This document shows, piece after piece, positions 12,101 to 22,479 of a stretch of 64,000 nt of DNA. Within the stretch, counting starts at the first letter, position 1; every line of letters begins with the position of its first letter. The stretch lies in NCBI GenBank assembly GCA_012845835.1, contig JABAKD010000016.1, positions 8,019,919 to 8,083,918 on the forward strand, in the 5' to 3' direction. The stretch comes from Undaria pinnatifida. Taxonomy: Eukaryota; Sar; Phaeophyceae; Laminariales; Alariaceae. Position numbers and translations under genes: made by a program. The notes under the pieces were generated by a model. It did no database searches and had not been told where the DNA came from. It worked only from the letters and a program-made list of their open reading frames with translations.

Positions 12101-15100
12101 GCAACACTAGGTACGTGTCGAAGGCATTCCTCCGAAAGCGATTTCGCCGAAAACTTTACATGAAAGGGGGTCAACATGGAATCGACCTAAGTGGGCTGCG
12201 AAGCCAAACTGGGGTAAAACGTGGGACCGGTGCGACAGGTACGACAACTAGTCAGAAAAAGGGGGCCAAGAGGGGACGGCCTGTGGGCTGCACAGTCAAG
12301 ACGGCTGTAAAGCCACGATTAAGGCCGGTGCCGTCAAACCCTATGGGCAGGTATGCCGAAAAGAAACAAGACAAAGTGGTCGATTTTGGTGTCCTGCCGA
12401 CGACGCCAAAATGTAGTAGAACTCCGAGTGGGGGATGCGTGGTTAGTCGGTGTTGGGAAGCGTGCTCCTCATGGGTTCCGGTGTCTTTGGTTGCTCTCTC
12501 CTCATGGCTCGCTGGATAGACTCAAAGCTTGATACATTATTTCCTCTACATTGAACTCTAAAATACAGACAAAGCAAGACAAGACAGAGTAGAGCAAGGT
12601 TGGGCAGGGTAGAGCAGGGTAGTGAGATGAGGGGCGTCCTGCTTGTCCCATCATCGTCACCTACATGACCGCCCATCTATGATGGCCTTGGCGTGAGTGT
12701 GAGATCTAGTATCACGTGGTTTCACCTCAACCATGACATGGTTTCACGTCGAATCCATAAACTATGCTTCTGCGGAGGGCGCTCCATCACAGTCCCAAAC
12801 AGTTTCAATTCATTGCAGTTCGGACACTCAATCAATCGTGTATCCTCCTCTTCATTCGGATCGTAGGTGAACGACGACATTTACCATTATCAGTATAGTA
12901 CCCTGTTAACTACTGCAAACGTTATCCTCCTCTATTTCTAAGTGATTCGTCCCTTAAACGGGGATTTAAGTCAAAAACGAACACCCCTTTGGGGCAGCCG
13001 CAGTAGATTTTAATATATTATCCTGAACACGATTTTATGAAATTATTCCGAGGACGTCAGCTGTGAGTTCGACCAATTTAGGGTCGATACTCATCTTTGC
13101 AAGGTGCGTTGTTGGTGCTTGTAGTATCCTACTATGTGGGTGAGTGTTTTTCACTTGATGGGAGGGGTCGATTTGCTCGCGCAGGCGCAACACGTATTTT
13201 GGTGCCCCCATAGCGTTGTGTTGCTTCAATGAGGTAAAGTGTTTCTCATGAAACTGTTACGACAGGGATTTGTTTTTTTCCCATCCGTGAGGTTATTTGC
13301 GGCTTCCGGCTAACGCCGGCCACCACGCCAACCCGGAACCGTAACCCTAACCGTAGCCCTAGCCAGAGGCCTGCCCTAGCCCTAGCCAGAGGCCTGCATG
13401 GTTGGTGTGCCTTAGGGTCGTCCGTTAGTTGGAACGGAGTCATCCCACGGTGGGGGTGCAGCAGATTCTAAGAAATTTCTGGGCTCCTAAAATGAGGAGC
13501 TGGCTCAATATCTCACCCGAAACATGCCTTCGAGGGCATTCGTCCGCCCAACCCGACCAATGCTTCTACGCGCTACGTAGTCTTGAAACAAACACACTGG
13601 TAAAAATGTCAATACACACCGGTAGTTCCTCTCTTGGGGGGGGGGCTCAAAACGGCCAGAAACGTTCGACCCAAAAGGTACGACCCCTGCGGTGGGATGA
13701 CTCAACGGCTCTAGTCCATGGGCCGGCACATCTAACGAATGTCGCCATCGCGGGCTGATCTATGCGAATCCCCTTTTCGGACCCAAAAATCGCGAATGAA
13801 TCGATCGCAATGTACGGCCTTACCTGTATCAGCTTTAGCTTTCGACCGTCTACCTAAGCGCGCAGAAACATGAGTAGATCCGTACTGCGTGCGTGTTGTA
13901 TGTAAAACTGGCTCTTTAAGTAAACTACAGAAACCATCCCCTAACCCAGCAGCCCGCTTTGCTTTTTATGTGGTCGATGCCGTAATCGGCATTCCGTTTC
14001 GCCGCTTTCCCCCTCTGATTTCGTCCGCAAGGCAATCAAATATCAGCAAGCAAATAAACTGCCCGATGCACGGCTAGACAGCAGCGTGATATCGTAATCT
14101 GTCGTTGGCGGGTAACATGGCCTGACCCGAGCACCGCAAACTTTTCTCTCGCTCGCTTACAAACGCCAACACGGAAGGACGGGCAGACCATAATATTGGC
14201 TTTGTGGTGTTGGTGTTGTGGTGTTGGTGGTGTTGATGGTGGTGTTGGTGTTGGTATTGATGGTAGTGTTGGTATTGATGGTAGTTTTGGTGTTGCTATT
14301 GGTGTTGATGCTGGCGTTGTTGGTGTTGATGTTGGTGTTTGCTTTGGTGTTGGTATTGGTATTGGTGTTGGTGTTAGTTTTGGTGTTGGTGTTGATGTTG
14401 GTTATGGTGGTGGTGTCGATATTGATGGCTATGATGTTGGTGGTGTTGGTGGCGGCGTTGGTGTTGATGTTGGTGATGGCGTTGGTGTTGGCATTGGTGT
14501 TGGTGGCGATACTAATGCTGGTGATTTTGGTGCCTGACGGCAGGATTTGACGTGGACTTCCCCGCGTTGGTCAGCGACCCGACGGTGATTGCTACACTGG
14601 GCTACGTCGGCAAAAGCTTCCTCGAGAACTCGGTATGCCTCGCACGTTGGTACAACAGGGACACCGGGATCATGGTCGGCAGCGTGTTGTTCTCCGAAGA
14701 GTGCGAAGGACCGCCGGGTGAGCGGGTGCAGTGAAATGGGCGACTTTGGTATCATGCGTATCAGCAAGGGTTTTGCGCGCTCGCGGGGTACGGGAAGCTG
14801 AGTTCGCGCCCTCGTGAGTGAGCGTTGAAGCGCGAAGTTGAGCATCGAACCCGGTTAGGTTGAATTTTGATGTTGTATGGCGGTGGGGCGATGAGGCGAT
14901 ACACTTTTAAAGAGATGATTGCAGTGATACTATTAATCATTAAACCTTGTGAACCTTGTGACAAGGTACGGCAGCACTTGGTTTTAGTACTACTCATAAA
15001 ATTATTCTATTGATAGTGGTAGCTGGTACGGCGGAAGTGCGGGGCGACATTCAGAGGAAAAACTTTCGTTTTTATTGCCCAAGTCTTGATGAAGTTTAGT

Positions 15101-18100
15101 TTTCCAACACTTGCTGGATGAACGACCGAACGAGATGACGATTTGAGAATAATCTCATGCTACGTTTTCGTTCTGTTTATACGGTAGTAGGGGTCCCTTG
15201 CTCTCGCGGAAATATTTGCCTTGGTTTAGTATGCGTCTGGTACGTGATTACACAAGGTGCGAAGGAGACAATCGCCTTGCGGCTCACGATCCCTCAGTAG
15301 GGCTTTCAATGCTTGTCATGTCAACAATCAGAGAGAAAGAAAGAAAAAAAAAATGATGCAGAGGGACTTGGTTGGCACAGCGGCATCGCTCTCATCGGCC
15401 GGTCAGCTGCCAGATATACCTTATACGCTGCTTCGTGTATACTGGTACTTAATAGCGGTTATCGATACCAACGGTACTACTCTGTACCGCCAACTTGGGT
15501 CAACGGTACTTCTGCCCAAAGGTTGCCTGCCAGGTATTATAATGCCGTAATCGTATACTGCTGTACCATTCCGTTGTATAGATGCCAACGGTACTTGGGC
15601 GTTAAGAACCCCCCCCCTGGTGCTATACAAAACCCATCTTTGAGAACCATACCGTTCGTTAAGGACGCGTTCGCAGGCTGGTAAGCATCAAAACGCCGCT
15701 ACATAGCTACCCGTTTGCCGCTTCCCCATTCAAGGTGTAGGAGCTCCCGGCCCGTATGCATCTCTCTGCGACATGTAACGCGTTTCTTCGTGAGCAGCAG
15801 TAGCAGCAGCAGCAACAACAGGTACACCCTACCATTCCGTTCGTTTTCTGTTTAGTTGCACCCACGTCGTTTCCCCCATCCCCTATCTACATAGACAAAA
15901 ACCATACAAAAGCTGAAAAACAATACATTATTCCCGGTCGCACACGACAGCCACGGCTCACGGCGGCGCGGTGGCTTCGGCGCTAGACGACATTCTAGGC
16001 ACCATGGTCTGGCGAGAGATGGGCTTCTCGAAGGCCGGCTTTCCCACGGTCCAGCTGAACGTGAGCTTCCGGGGGAGCACCCCCCTGGGGCGCCAGCTGC
16101 GTTTCGACACATACATATTGGAGCAGGAAGGTCGAAAGGTACGTACACCGCTTCGGAATCAACGCCAACAAAGGTGATTTCAACGGCAAAGCTAACAATA
16201 GCAATATTGTTGAGAGTGATACCAGCGGCGATGATAACGATAGCAACGGTACTAATGCGAACGAGGAGCAAAACGGCAATAACAATAATAATATTGGTAT
16301 GCCAGGCATACATGAATGATCACAATATCAACGACATTGCCAACAACAGCATCAACAACGACAACAACACCAGTAAATGGTACCAGTTACTCGATGCCTG
16401 TACAGCAAGACTTTACAAAACCACACGTTCCTCGGCAGCGGCGGCGGCGGTGCAAACGCAACACACCAGCAAGCTACGAAAAAGTGAACTGAACGTTATC
16501 AACCTCCCCTCTCGTTTTTATGTTTTGGCGGTAACCGAGATGGTGATCGAGTTAGATAAGATTGCGCGGAGTGGAGAACCTTAACTCCGCGCAACAGGGA
16601 TGAAATCACGCAGTGTGCATATGGCAAGGCACCCAGAAGGCGGTTACATAGTATCCCCATTGCTGTTTCTGGAAGTGGTCACATCAGAAATCAAATACAT
16701 GCATTCAAAGCTGTCACCCGATATGCAAGAAAGTACGCACAATGTGCGAAAGTCCGCCTCACACGTTTTTTGTAGAATGCAGCTCACCCTTCATGCGACT
16801 CGTCGAACAACTCGCGGCGCTTCGTGCTTGGTGGACACGATGTCTGCCTGGTCGGTCAAAACCCGACGTTCTCCGTTCCGACATTGTAGGGATGTGTGGG
16901 TCTATGCTTAAATACCACGACTATGCATGATTGAGTACACCCCCCCCCCCCCCCCCGATGCGCACCCATCGGACCCTTGTGCGGGCATTTACTTTCCTCT
17001 CGGCTTTCTATCGGCAGGACGTATGTGTGTCCATGATTAGTGTGTGTATCTGTGTATGTGTGGTTGTGTTATATGTATTGTATGTGTCGTATGTGTGTAT
17101 ATATGAGTAACGGTGTGTGTACCGGTGCGTTCATGTCTGTGGTGTGTCTGCAAGGGATCGCCAATTTTTCGTTCATCAACGGTGTCGGGCTTTCCCGTTT
17201 TCGACTTGGCGGAGCTAGCAGATTTCGATTCTTTGTGTGGGCCTCCTGATCGTGCGTGCGTGCGTCTGCCTCGACATCAAGGCGTGCGACGCCACGGCTC
17301 ACGGCTGCCAGAGGCTGGCCCCAGCCAACGAACGGGCAGTAGCTTCCTCGCTTCGAGACCGCGAGCAAGCAAGCCCGTGCCTGGAGCCGACCGCTTGTCC
17401 CCACATTTTTCGGGTGCCTGTTTTTCCGAGCACTCTTCGTAAGTGACCCCATCCGCCTCCCCCACCCCCCACGATCTCTCTCCCCCCTTCCCTTCGCTTT
17501 CCCCTTGAGATAGAATGATAGATGGTCCCAGTGCTGCAACAGCCTTGCTCTGGCGGTACCATACGTAAGAACTCCGTAAACCGAGTCTAACTTATCTAGT
17601 ACAAACCATAGGTCTCGTTCCCTTGCCTTTTGTGACTGTTGACCTGAACTGACTGGACGTATGCTATGCTGAGCGAACCTGAGCTGATTGAACCTGACGC
17701 ATGCTGACGGACCTCACCTCCGCACAGCTGACCTGAGCAAACCTCGCCCGAACATACCTGGCCTGAGCAGACCTGGCCTGAGCAGACCTGGCCTGAGCAG
17801 ACCTGGCCTGAGCAGATCTGGCCTGAGCAGACTTGGCCTGAGGAGATCTGGCCTGAGCAGACCTGGCCTGAACAGAGCTGCCATGAGCAGTCCTGACCCA
17901 AGCAAAAGTAGCCTGAGCAAGCCTGACCTGCGCAGACCTAGCCTGAGCAGACCTGAATTGAGCCGACCTAATCTGAGCACACACCTGAACGTACCTCATC
18001 TGAGCAGATATCCGATGTGAACAGACCTGAACTAAGTGGGCTTGACATGGGGAGACCTTACCTTAACAGACTTGAGCTGACCTGAGCGTCACTGAGCTAA

Positions 18101-19091
18101 ACAATGCCTGGTAATAGAACTTACACAGAAACCTCTGTAGACCTGACCTGGACAGACCTAAACTGAGCAGACTTGACCTGAGGAGTCTTGACATGACCTG
18201 AGGGGCACTGAGCTTAGTATTTACATTGCACGTTTACGGACGGAGATCTGAGTAGACCCGACCTGAACAAACCTGGCCTGGGCAGGCCTGAAATGAGCAG
18301 ACCTAGATGAACGGACCTGGTCTCAGCAGAACTGGCTTGAGAAGGCCTCAGCTGAGTGGACCTGACCTCAACAAAATCTGAACTAAACAGGTCTGACCTG
18401 AGCAGACCTGAGCTGAGCGAGCCTTATCTTAATGGACTTAACCTGAGAGGGTCTGATGTGAACAGCCCTGAACTGAACAGGGTTGACCTGAGCAGACCTG
18501 ACCAGAGAAACCTGACCTGAACAGACCTGACCTGAACTGAGCAGAACTGACCTTTAGCAAAAATTACACTTGCTTGATTGGCCGATCGCCCCGAACCGTC
18601 CCGTGCCGTCTCGAATCCCTCCCAAGGTGACGGCCAAGGCCGTGCTGCGAGACCCCGCGTCGGGCCAAGTTTTAGCTGAGGGCGAAGGCCTCTTCTACGC
18701 TAGAAAACCGCCACCGCCACAGGTGGCGCCATCCCCTTCGCCGGACGGCCTGCGAGGCAAGACAGTGGGCGGACGAACGGCAGAGGCGCCGGTCGGGGGA
18801 CCACTAGCACCATCGCCGCCGCCGTCGCTACCATCGCTGGCTCCGCTCCCGAAGCTGCATGGTACGCATCCAGAGGTAAACAAGAGAACACGGCCAAAGA
18901 CGGAGCCTCTAAAGCAGGCCGGCACGAAATCGTACGATGACGCTCTTCGGGAGTTCGGCCGCGGCAATCCGAACGCCGTCGCGAACCTGCTGGCCTTCCA
19001 CAACGAAAGCAGTGGCAACGGCAGTGGCAGTGGCCGCAACGGCGACGGTGGTAGCGATGACACACCCTTTTCCCGAAGATCTAAACTCTGA
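9127..19091 (+). CDS. hotdog-fold thioesterase-like protein
   Basis: Four exons: 9127-9223, 14544-14717, 15951-16138, 18627-19091 (TGA); 307 aa. Phases match (1,1,0). The start is the ATG at 9127; the frame is open a little upstream, so a longer N-terminus is possible. The core is a PaaI/THEM4-like hotdog domain: an N-terminal strand-helix region, then EGPPATAHGGAVASALDD (residues 87-104), where HGG and the following Asp are the usual active-site segment, FPTVQLNVSFRGSTPLG, EGRK at the exon 3/4 junction, then a strand run ending GEGLFYARK. After about residue 180 the chain becomes a Pro/Gly/Ser-rich tail of about 125 residues. The family hydrolyses acyl-CoA or related thioesters; the substrate cannot be inferred. 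No signal peptide is seen. Introns 1 and 3 are repeat-filled. Confidence 0.8.
9630..10100. repeat. 190-bp tandem array made of a 50-bp dispersed motif
   Basis: Five copies of a motif around GCAAAGTTGAGTTTCAA..CAATCGGTCGTACTCACAGCTGACG begin near 9636, 9709, 9824, 9900 and 10030. Alternate copies recur at about 190-205 bp, so the higher-order unit holds two motifs and a short AT-rich spacer. The same motif occurs elsewhere in the window as single copies. The array lies in intron 1 of the hotdog gene. Confidence 0.75.
10261..10636. repeat. left LTR
   Basis: Starts TGTAGTAGTACTCCGAGTG and ends GGGCACTCCATTACA. Direct repeat of 12412-12791. Confidence 0.75.
11098..11325. repeat. diverged repeats inside the LTR element
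   Basis: The block GTCCGC(T/A)A(C/G)GTTGGAC(A/C)TGGAA(A/G)GCTGACGTGG occurs near 11107 and again near 11286, both in purine-rich surroundings that also share ATTGGTCGA and GAAACGAGAGAAA-like pieces. A third, weaker match (GTGGGACCTAGGATGCTAG) follows near 11391. Confidence 0.55.
12412..12791. repeat. right LTR
   Basis: Starts TGTAGTAGAACTCCGAGTG and ends GGGCGCTCCATCACA. Direct repeat of 10261-10636, with an insertion after ATTATTTCCT relative to the left copy. Confidence 0.75.
12792..14199. other. intron 1 remainder, repeat fragments only
   Basis: One copy of the 50-bp dispersed motif lies at 13055-13110. A degenerate CCCTAA/CCCTAGCC-type tract lies at 13340-13395. No exon of matching phase was found between the LTR element and the GGTGTT array. 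Confidence 0.5.
14196..14535 (+). repeat. GGTGTT-type hexamer array ending at a splice acceptor
   Basis: A long degenerate array of GGTGTT/GGTATT/GATGTT units runs up to the acceptor of hotdog exon 2 (GACGGCAG before 14544). On the plus strand it would read Gly-Val repeats. It replaces the usual pyrimidine tract with G/T-rich sequence, so acceptor recognition here must tolerate a poor tract. Confidence 0.8.
16700..16935 (+). repeat. dispersed repeat family F, copy with coding-like frame
   Basis: It matches 59415-59665 in reverse orientation and 4070-4190 in part. One frame of this copy gives a Cys/Trp-rich peptide ending LKYHDYA and a stop (CESPPHTFFVECS, AALRAWWTRCLPG), which recalls the C-terminal end of non-LTR retrotransposon proteins, but this likeness is weak. 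A 20-base C-run follows at about 16940. Confidence 0.45.
17690..18560. repeat. 15-bp/10-bp minisatellite in hotdog intron 3
   Basis: Between about 17735 and 17970 the unit GCCTGAGCAGACCTG repeats nearly perfectly. On either side it degrades into CCTGA(A/G)CAGA-type units of mixed 10- and 15-bp spacing out to about 18555, less than 75 bp before the exon 4 acceptor. The 15-bp period keeps several frames open on both strands; I do not regard these as genes. Confidence 0.85.
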
Positions 19092-19547
19092 CGGCGCCGC
19101 GACCGGAGCGTGCGGACGCGGTTTTCTGAGTATCGAGGCTCTGATGACGACTCGAACATGGCATAGGTAGCATCGTCGACGCGGGAGTGGTTGATGCTGC
19201 CGCCCTCTATCAGAACTGACGACGATGACGTTCTCACGCCAGCTCGTTTCCCTGCAATCTATTAATAGCCCGCGGTCACCAAAACAGAGTGCAAAGGCTG
19301 TAAGTACGGTGCGTGTCAGTATAGTACCGATTCGTTACAGTACTAGAAAATGACGCCGCGCAGGTTTTCCGTGTCGTGCTATCACAGTACATGTGCGTAT
19401 GTAGTGCCATTTTATTCGTTGCATTCTAAGTATTGGCCATGGCGAGTGGCTGGAAAAAGGTCAGTTGTTTGACTTTTTGACTCTAAGTAACTGCCCAGTA
19501 CGTATTCGTCTATGGCTGATGTTTTTCTGTTTTTTTTTCAATATTTT

Positions 19548-20065
19548 CATAAATTTATTCATTAGTCGTAAACTGCACTTATGTGTGCTGCTGTTTATGC
19601 TGCATCTGTGGCCAAACTCGTTGAGTTTAGGACAGGGCCGCAGCGATGTTATAAAATCTTCCGGGGTGATTGAATTTGATGACCGTGTCGCGCCCTTGAC
19701 GGGGAACGTAGGAAAAAAGGTAGAAGGCGGTGTGTCTGATCTTGGTGTTGTCCGCTTCGCGCCTACCTCCTTTTGCTGTGAAGTACCGTAACTATTTGCC
19801 GTTTTCATATATTCATTCTTAGTCGTAAACTGCCCTGATGTATGCTGCTGTTTTTGCTGCATCTGTGGCCAAACTCGTTGAGTTTAGGACAGGGCCACAG
19901 GGATTTTATAAGATCTCCCGTGGTAATTGAATTTGATGATCGTGTCGCGCCCTTGAAGGAGAAACTGCGAAAATGGATAGAAGGTGGTGTGCGTGGTCTT
20001 GGTATTGTTCGCTTCGCGCGCACGTCAATGTTGAAAAGTACCTTAATTATTTGACGTCCATGTAT
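19548..20065. repeat. two-copy tandem duplication of about 260 bp
   Basis: Copies at about 19548-19800 and 19810-20065 share AGTCGTAAACTGC, CTGCATCTGTGGCCAAACTC, GAGTTTAGGACAGGGCC, TGAATTTGATGA, CGTGTCGCGCCCTTGA and CGCTTCGCGC. On the minus strand both copies keep the same frame through KGATRSSNSIT and PCPKLNEFGHRCS, so the unit may descend from a coding element, but no family is recognised. Confidence 0.65.
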
Positions 20066-20659
20066 GATAAGTATTTTATACAAATACTGTAAATAAGTCA
20101 GCTGAGTTCGGTCAATGTGAGGGTCGATCCTCATCTTTGCAAGCTGCGTGATACACCGGCCGCGCGTTTTAAAGTAATATACGTATATGTTTAGTAATAT
20201 ACGTATAATGTGTTTTGTGTTTTTATGATTCGTGCGCATGTTTGGTATTTGGATTTTACGATTGTGTATTTGCTCTGGATAGCGCATCACCTGTGTTCAT
20301 GCAACCCTGCATGCGCGTGCTCTTGTGCGACCCAGCGCGTGTACGGCGTCTTCTCGACTTCTCCTTGGTAGTGGCATATTTGAAAAATCGGTTTGCTAGG
20401 TGGCAGGGTAGGTAATTGTAGTGGTCGTAGTAGGGAGGAGAAAGAGTAGGAGGAGAACACGGCAAACGTGGGTTGCACACGACAGACGGTACATAAAAAA
20501 ACTCAACATCTGAGTACAAACGGTTTTAGGCCTGAATAACACGCCTGATGAACGTGAGTGGCGGCAGGGGGGGGTACAGGTCGTTGCTCAACCCCTCACA
20601 TCCACCATACCATGCCACCGACATTCTAAATCCATTTAGGCCAACCCTTGTAATAAGCT

Positions 20660-21100
20660 GATTCTGAAACACGAACATGGCGGTTTCAGCACCTTCGCAG
20701 GCGTGTTTGACCCGGGGAACGGGATAATCGCGCCTGCTCTTCTGAGAGTCGGACTAGCCTTTTTGCGAGACGCATCCAACGACATTTGCCGTTTTTTTAG
20801 AGTAGGAGTTTGATTTTTTTTACACACCGTAGTTTCCTCAAAATCAGTTTCGGACGCTATTTTATCCGAAAAGAGGCCATTTTTTCATGTGAAACTGCGA
20901 TATTATATCCGAAACTGTTTTGCCACATTTTTTTTTTAAATTTCAAACTGACATTCTGGAGAAACGGCAAACGTCGTTGGGTACGTCTCGAACAAATGCT
21001 AGTCCGAATTCGAGAAGATCGGGCTCGATTCTCCCGTTCCCCGGGTCGAACACGCCTGCGAAGCTGCTGAAACCTCTATTTTCGGTTTTCAGAAGAGGGG
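20660..21100. mobile_element. foldback element (long inverted repeat)
   Basis: Left arm 20664-20800 and right arm about 20955-21095 are reverse complements with modest divergence; shared blocks include ACGGCAAA(T/C)GTCGTTGG, GCTAGTCCGA, ATCCCGTTCCCCGGGTC / TCTCCCGTTCCCCGGGTC and ACACGCCTGCGAAG. The spacer is about 150 bp, AT-rich. There is no ORF. The structure would form a long hairpin and fits a foldback or MITE-type element. Confidence 0.65.
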
Positions 21101-22044
21101 CCTTAGGGTGTAGTTTTTCTTTTGGCTATTCCTCACACGGCTATTTTTTCTTCACCGCAGTTTTGTCCCCACTGAATTGACCCCAGTTTTTTTCACCGCG
21201 GCTGAAAACTTCCGCCTCAGGGCCCCGACGGCCACGCGCTCGCGGCGGTGCCTCCGCACGTCACCGGCCGCCATCTGAGAAATCTCGCGGTCCTGCTCGC
21301 TGAGCTCGCCGAGCTATCCCGGAAAAAGTCCCAGAAAGTTTACATCACTTGCTCTAAAGCCTAACAGTCCCTGAATTGAAGACAATCGCGCCCGGTATAC
21401 TGATGCAGTAATGCCAAGTAATCCAGCACGGAAATTCCAAAATAATCACCGACCCAGTTGCTTTCCCCAGAGTACATCATATGATATTGTGATGGCGTTT
21501 TCCTCGATGCCTAGCAAGGTATAGGATCTATGATGGGGATGCGGTATAACAAGGGTTTGGCATGCCTTTTGAAGGCGTGTGTGTATGGGAATGAGGGGAT
21601 AATGATCTTGCGCCATCCGTGCATAATCGTACCATTCCATCCGTGACTCTAGCGGGAATAGTAAAGAGCTTATCTAAGACAAATGAGTGACCAACGTGGA
21701 AGCTGCCTAGTAGAGAGATCTGCAAGAAGGTGGCCTGTGCCTGTTCTTAGGCCTTGTCTTGTTTTGATATAGACTAAGCTATACACTCGTCTGCCCTGGT
21801 CGATGTTGCTTGCCGGGGTACTTGGCGGTTGGCTCTTTTCTTTGGTTTTCACCCCCCTCCCCCCCCCCCTTTCTACTTCAGGCACCCCCGGGGATTCAAG
21901 CTAACCACATCCCGTAGGGGAAGCATATGTTATTCCAAGTACGTCAGCTGCCCTATCTTATTAAATACAATTATTCTAACAACATCAGCTGTGAGTTCGA
22001 CGAATTTAGAGTCGATATTCATCTTTGCCCTACCTTATTATACA
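21101..22044. other. intergenic stretch, little recognised
   Basis: A single dispersed 50-bp motif lies at 21985-22029. The rest, including the GC-rich part at 21190-21320, shows no gene or repeat I can name. Confidence 0.4.
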
Positions 22045-22325
22045 TTGCGTCGTCGACAGGACCATGGGTTTTTGGGTCGTGGGTTCGAATCTCACTATCC
22101 AACAATCAAATTTTGCGACTTTGCCCAGATGTCGAACTTGAAAAATACTCTCCCCGGGTATCCCCAGGAAATGTCACTGCATGGGGTATTGGTGCGCCCG
22201 CCCCCATATCCGTTCGACCAGCTTTCCAGCCGTCCCAGGGGGGGAAGGAATGTTATAAGCCTTCGTTTGGGTAGGCAAGTTGTAGCCTTTTACTGTTGGT
22301 CGAATGGACTGATACCCTCTGGTCT
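22045..22325 (+). repeat. SINE family A, copy 1
   Basis: Plus orientation. It begins TGCGTCGTCGACAGGACCAT, carries GTGGGTTCGAATCTCAC (tRNA T-arm/B-box-like), then the body GATGTCGAACTTGAAAAATA, GTATCCCCAGGAAATG, CGTTCGACCAGCTTTCC, TGTTATAAGCCTT, and a tail like GTCGAATGGACTGATACCC. The other copies are at 40605-40905, 41503-41795 and 48490-48770. Confidence 0.7.
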
Positions 22326-22479
22326 GATTCCGTAACCCGACTACACATTCGAGTACCGAAAGGGCAGCGCCAACGGTAATGCCGATCTCTTACGGCTGCC
22401 ACAGCGGGCGACTGAGCACGACAGCAGTGGTTCTCGCCGCCTCACCCCTGTAGACCATGAAGTCATAAACCTCGTCAGG

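Larger units (their letters stand above)
10261..12791. mobile_element. non-autonomous LTR retrotransposon (LARD/TRIM-like)
   Basis: Two direct repeats of about 380 bp (10261-10636 and 12412-12791) both begin TGTAGTAG and end in CCAT(T/C)ACA, so they carry TG..CA ends. They agree over their whole length except for scattered substitutions and one roughly 10-bp indel. The 1.78-kb internal part has no gag, protease, RT or integrase frame. It is purine-rich and contains diverged internal repeats. I could not see a clear target-site duplication (flanks GTGTGC and GTCCC) or a primer-binding site starting TGG, so the insertion is old or rearranged. It sits in intron 1 of the hotdog gene. Confidence 0.75.

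Noticed and set aside
14196-14550. Gly-Val and Val-Leu repeat frames
   Set aside because: Translation of the GGTGTT hexamer array in an intron.
17596-18020. Open frames of 88-111 codons on both strands over the CCTGAGCAG array
   Set aside because: Overlapping frames on both strands with identical 5-residue periods are expected from a 15-bp repeat and are not genes.
18695-19237. 180-codon minus-strand frame
   Set aside because: Shadow of hotdog exon 4; the plus frame continues the hotdog domain and agrees in intron phase.
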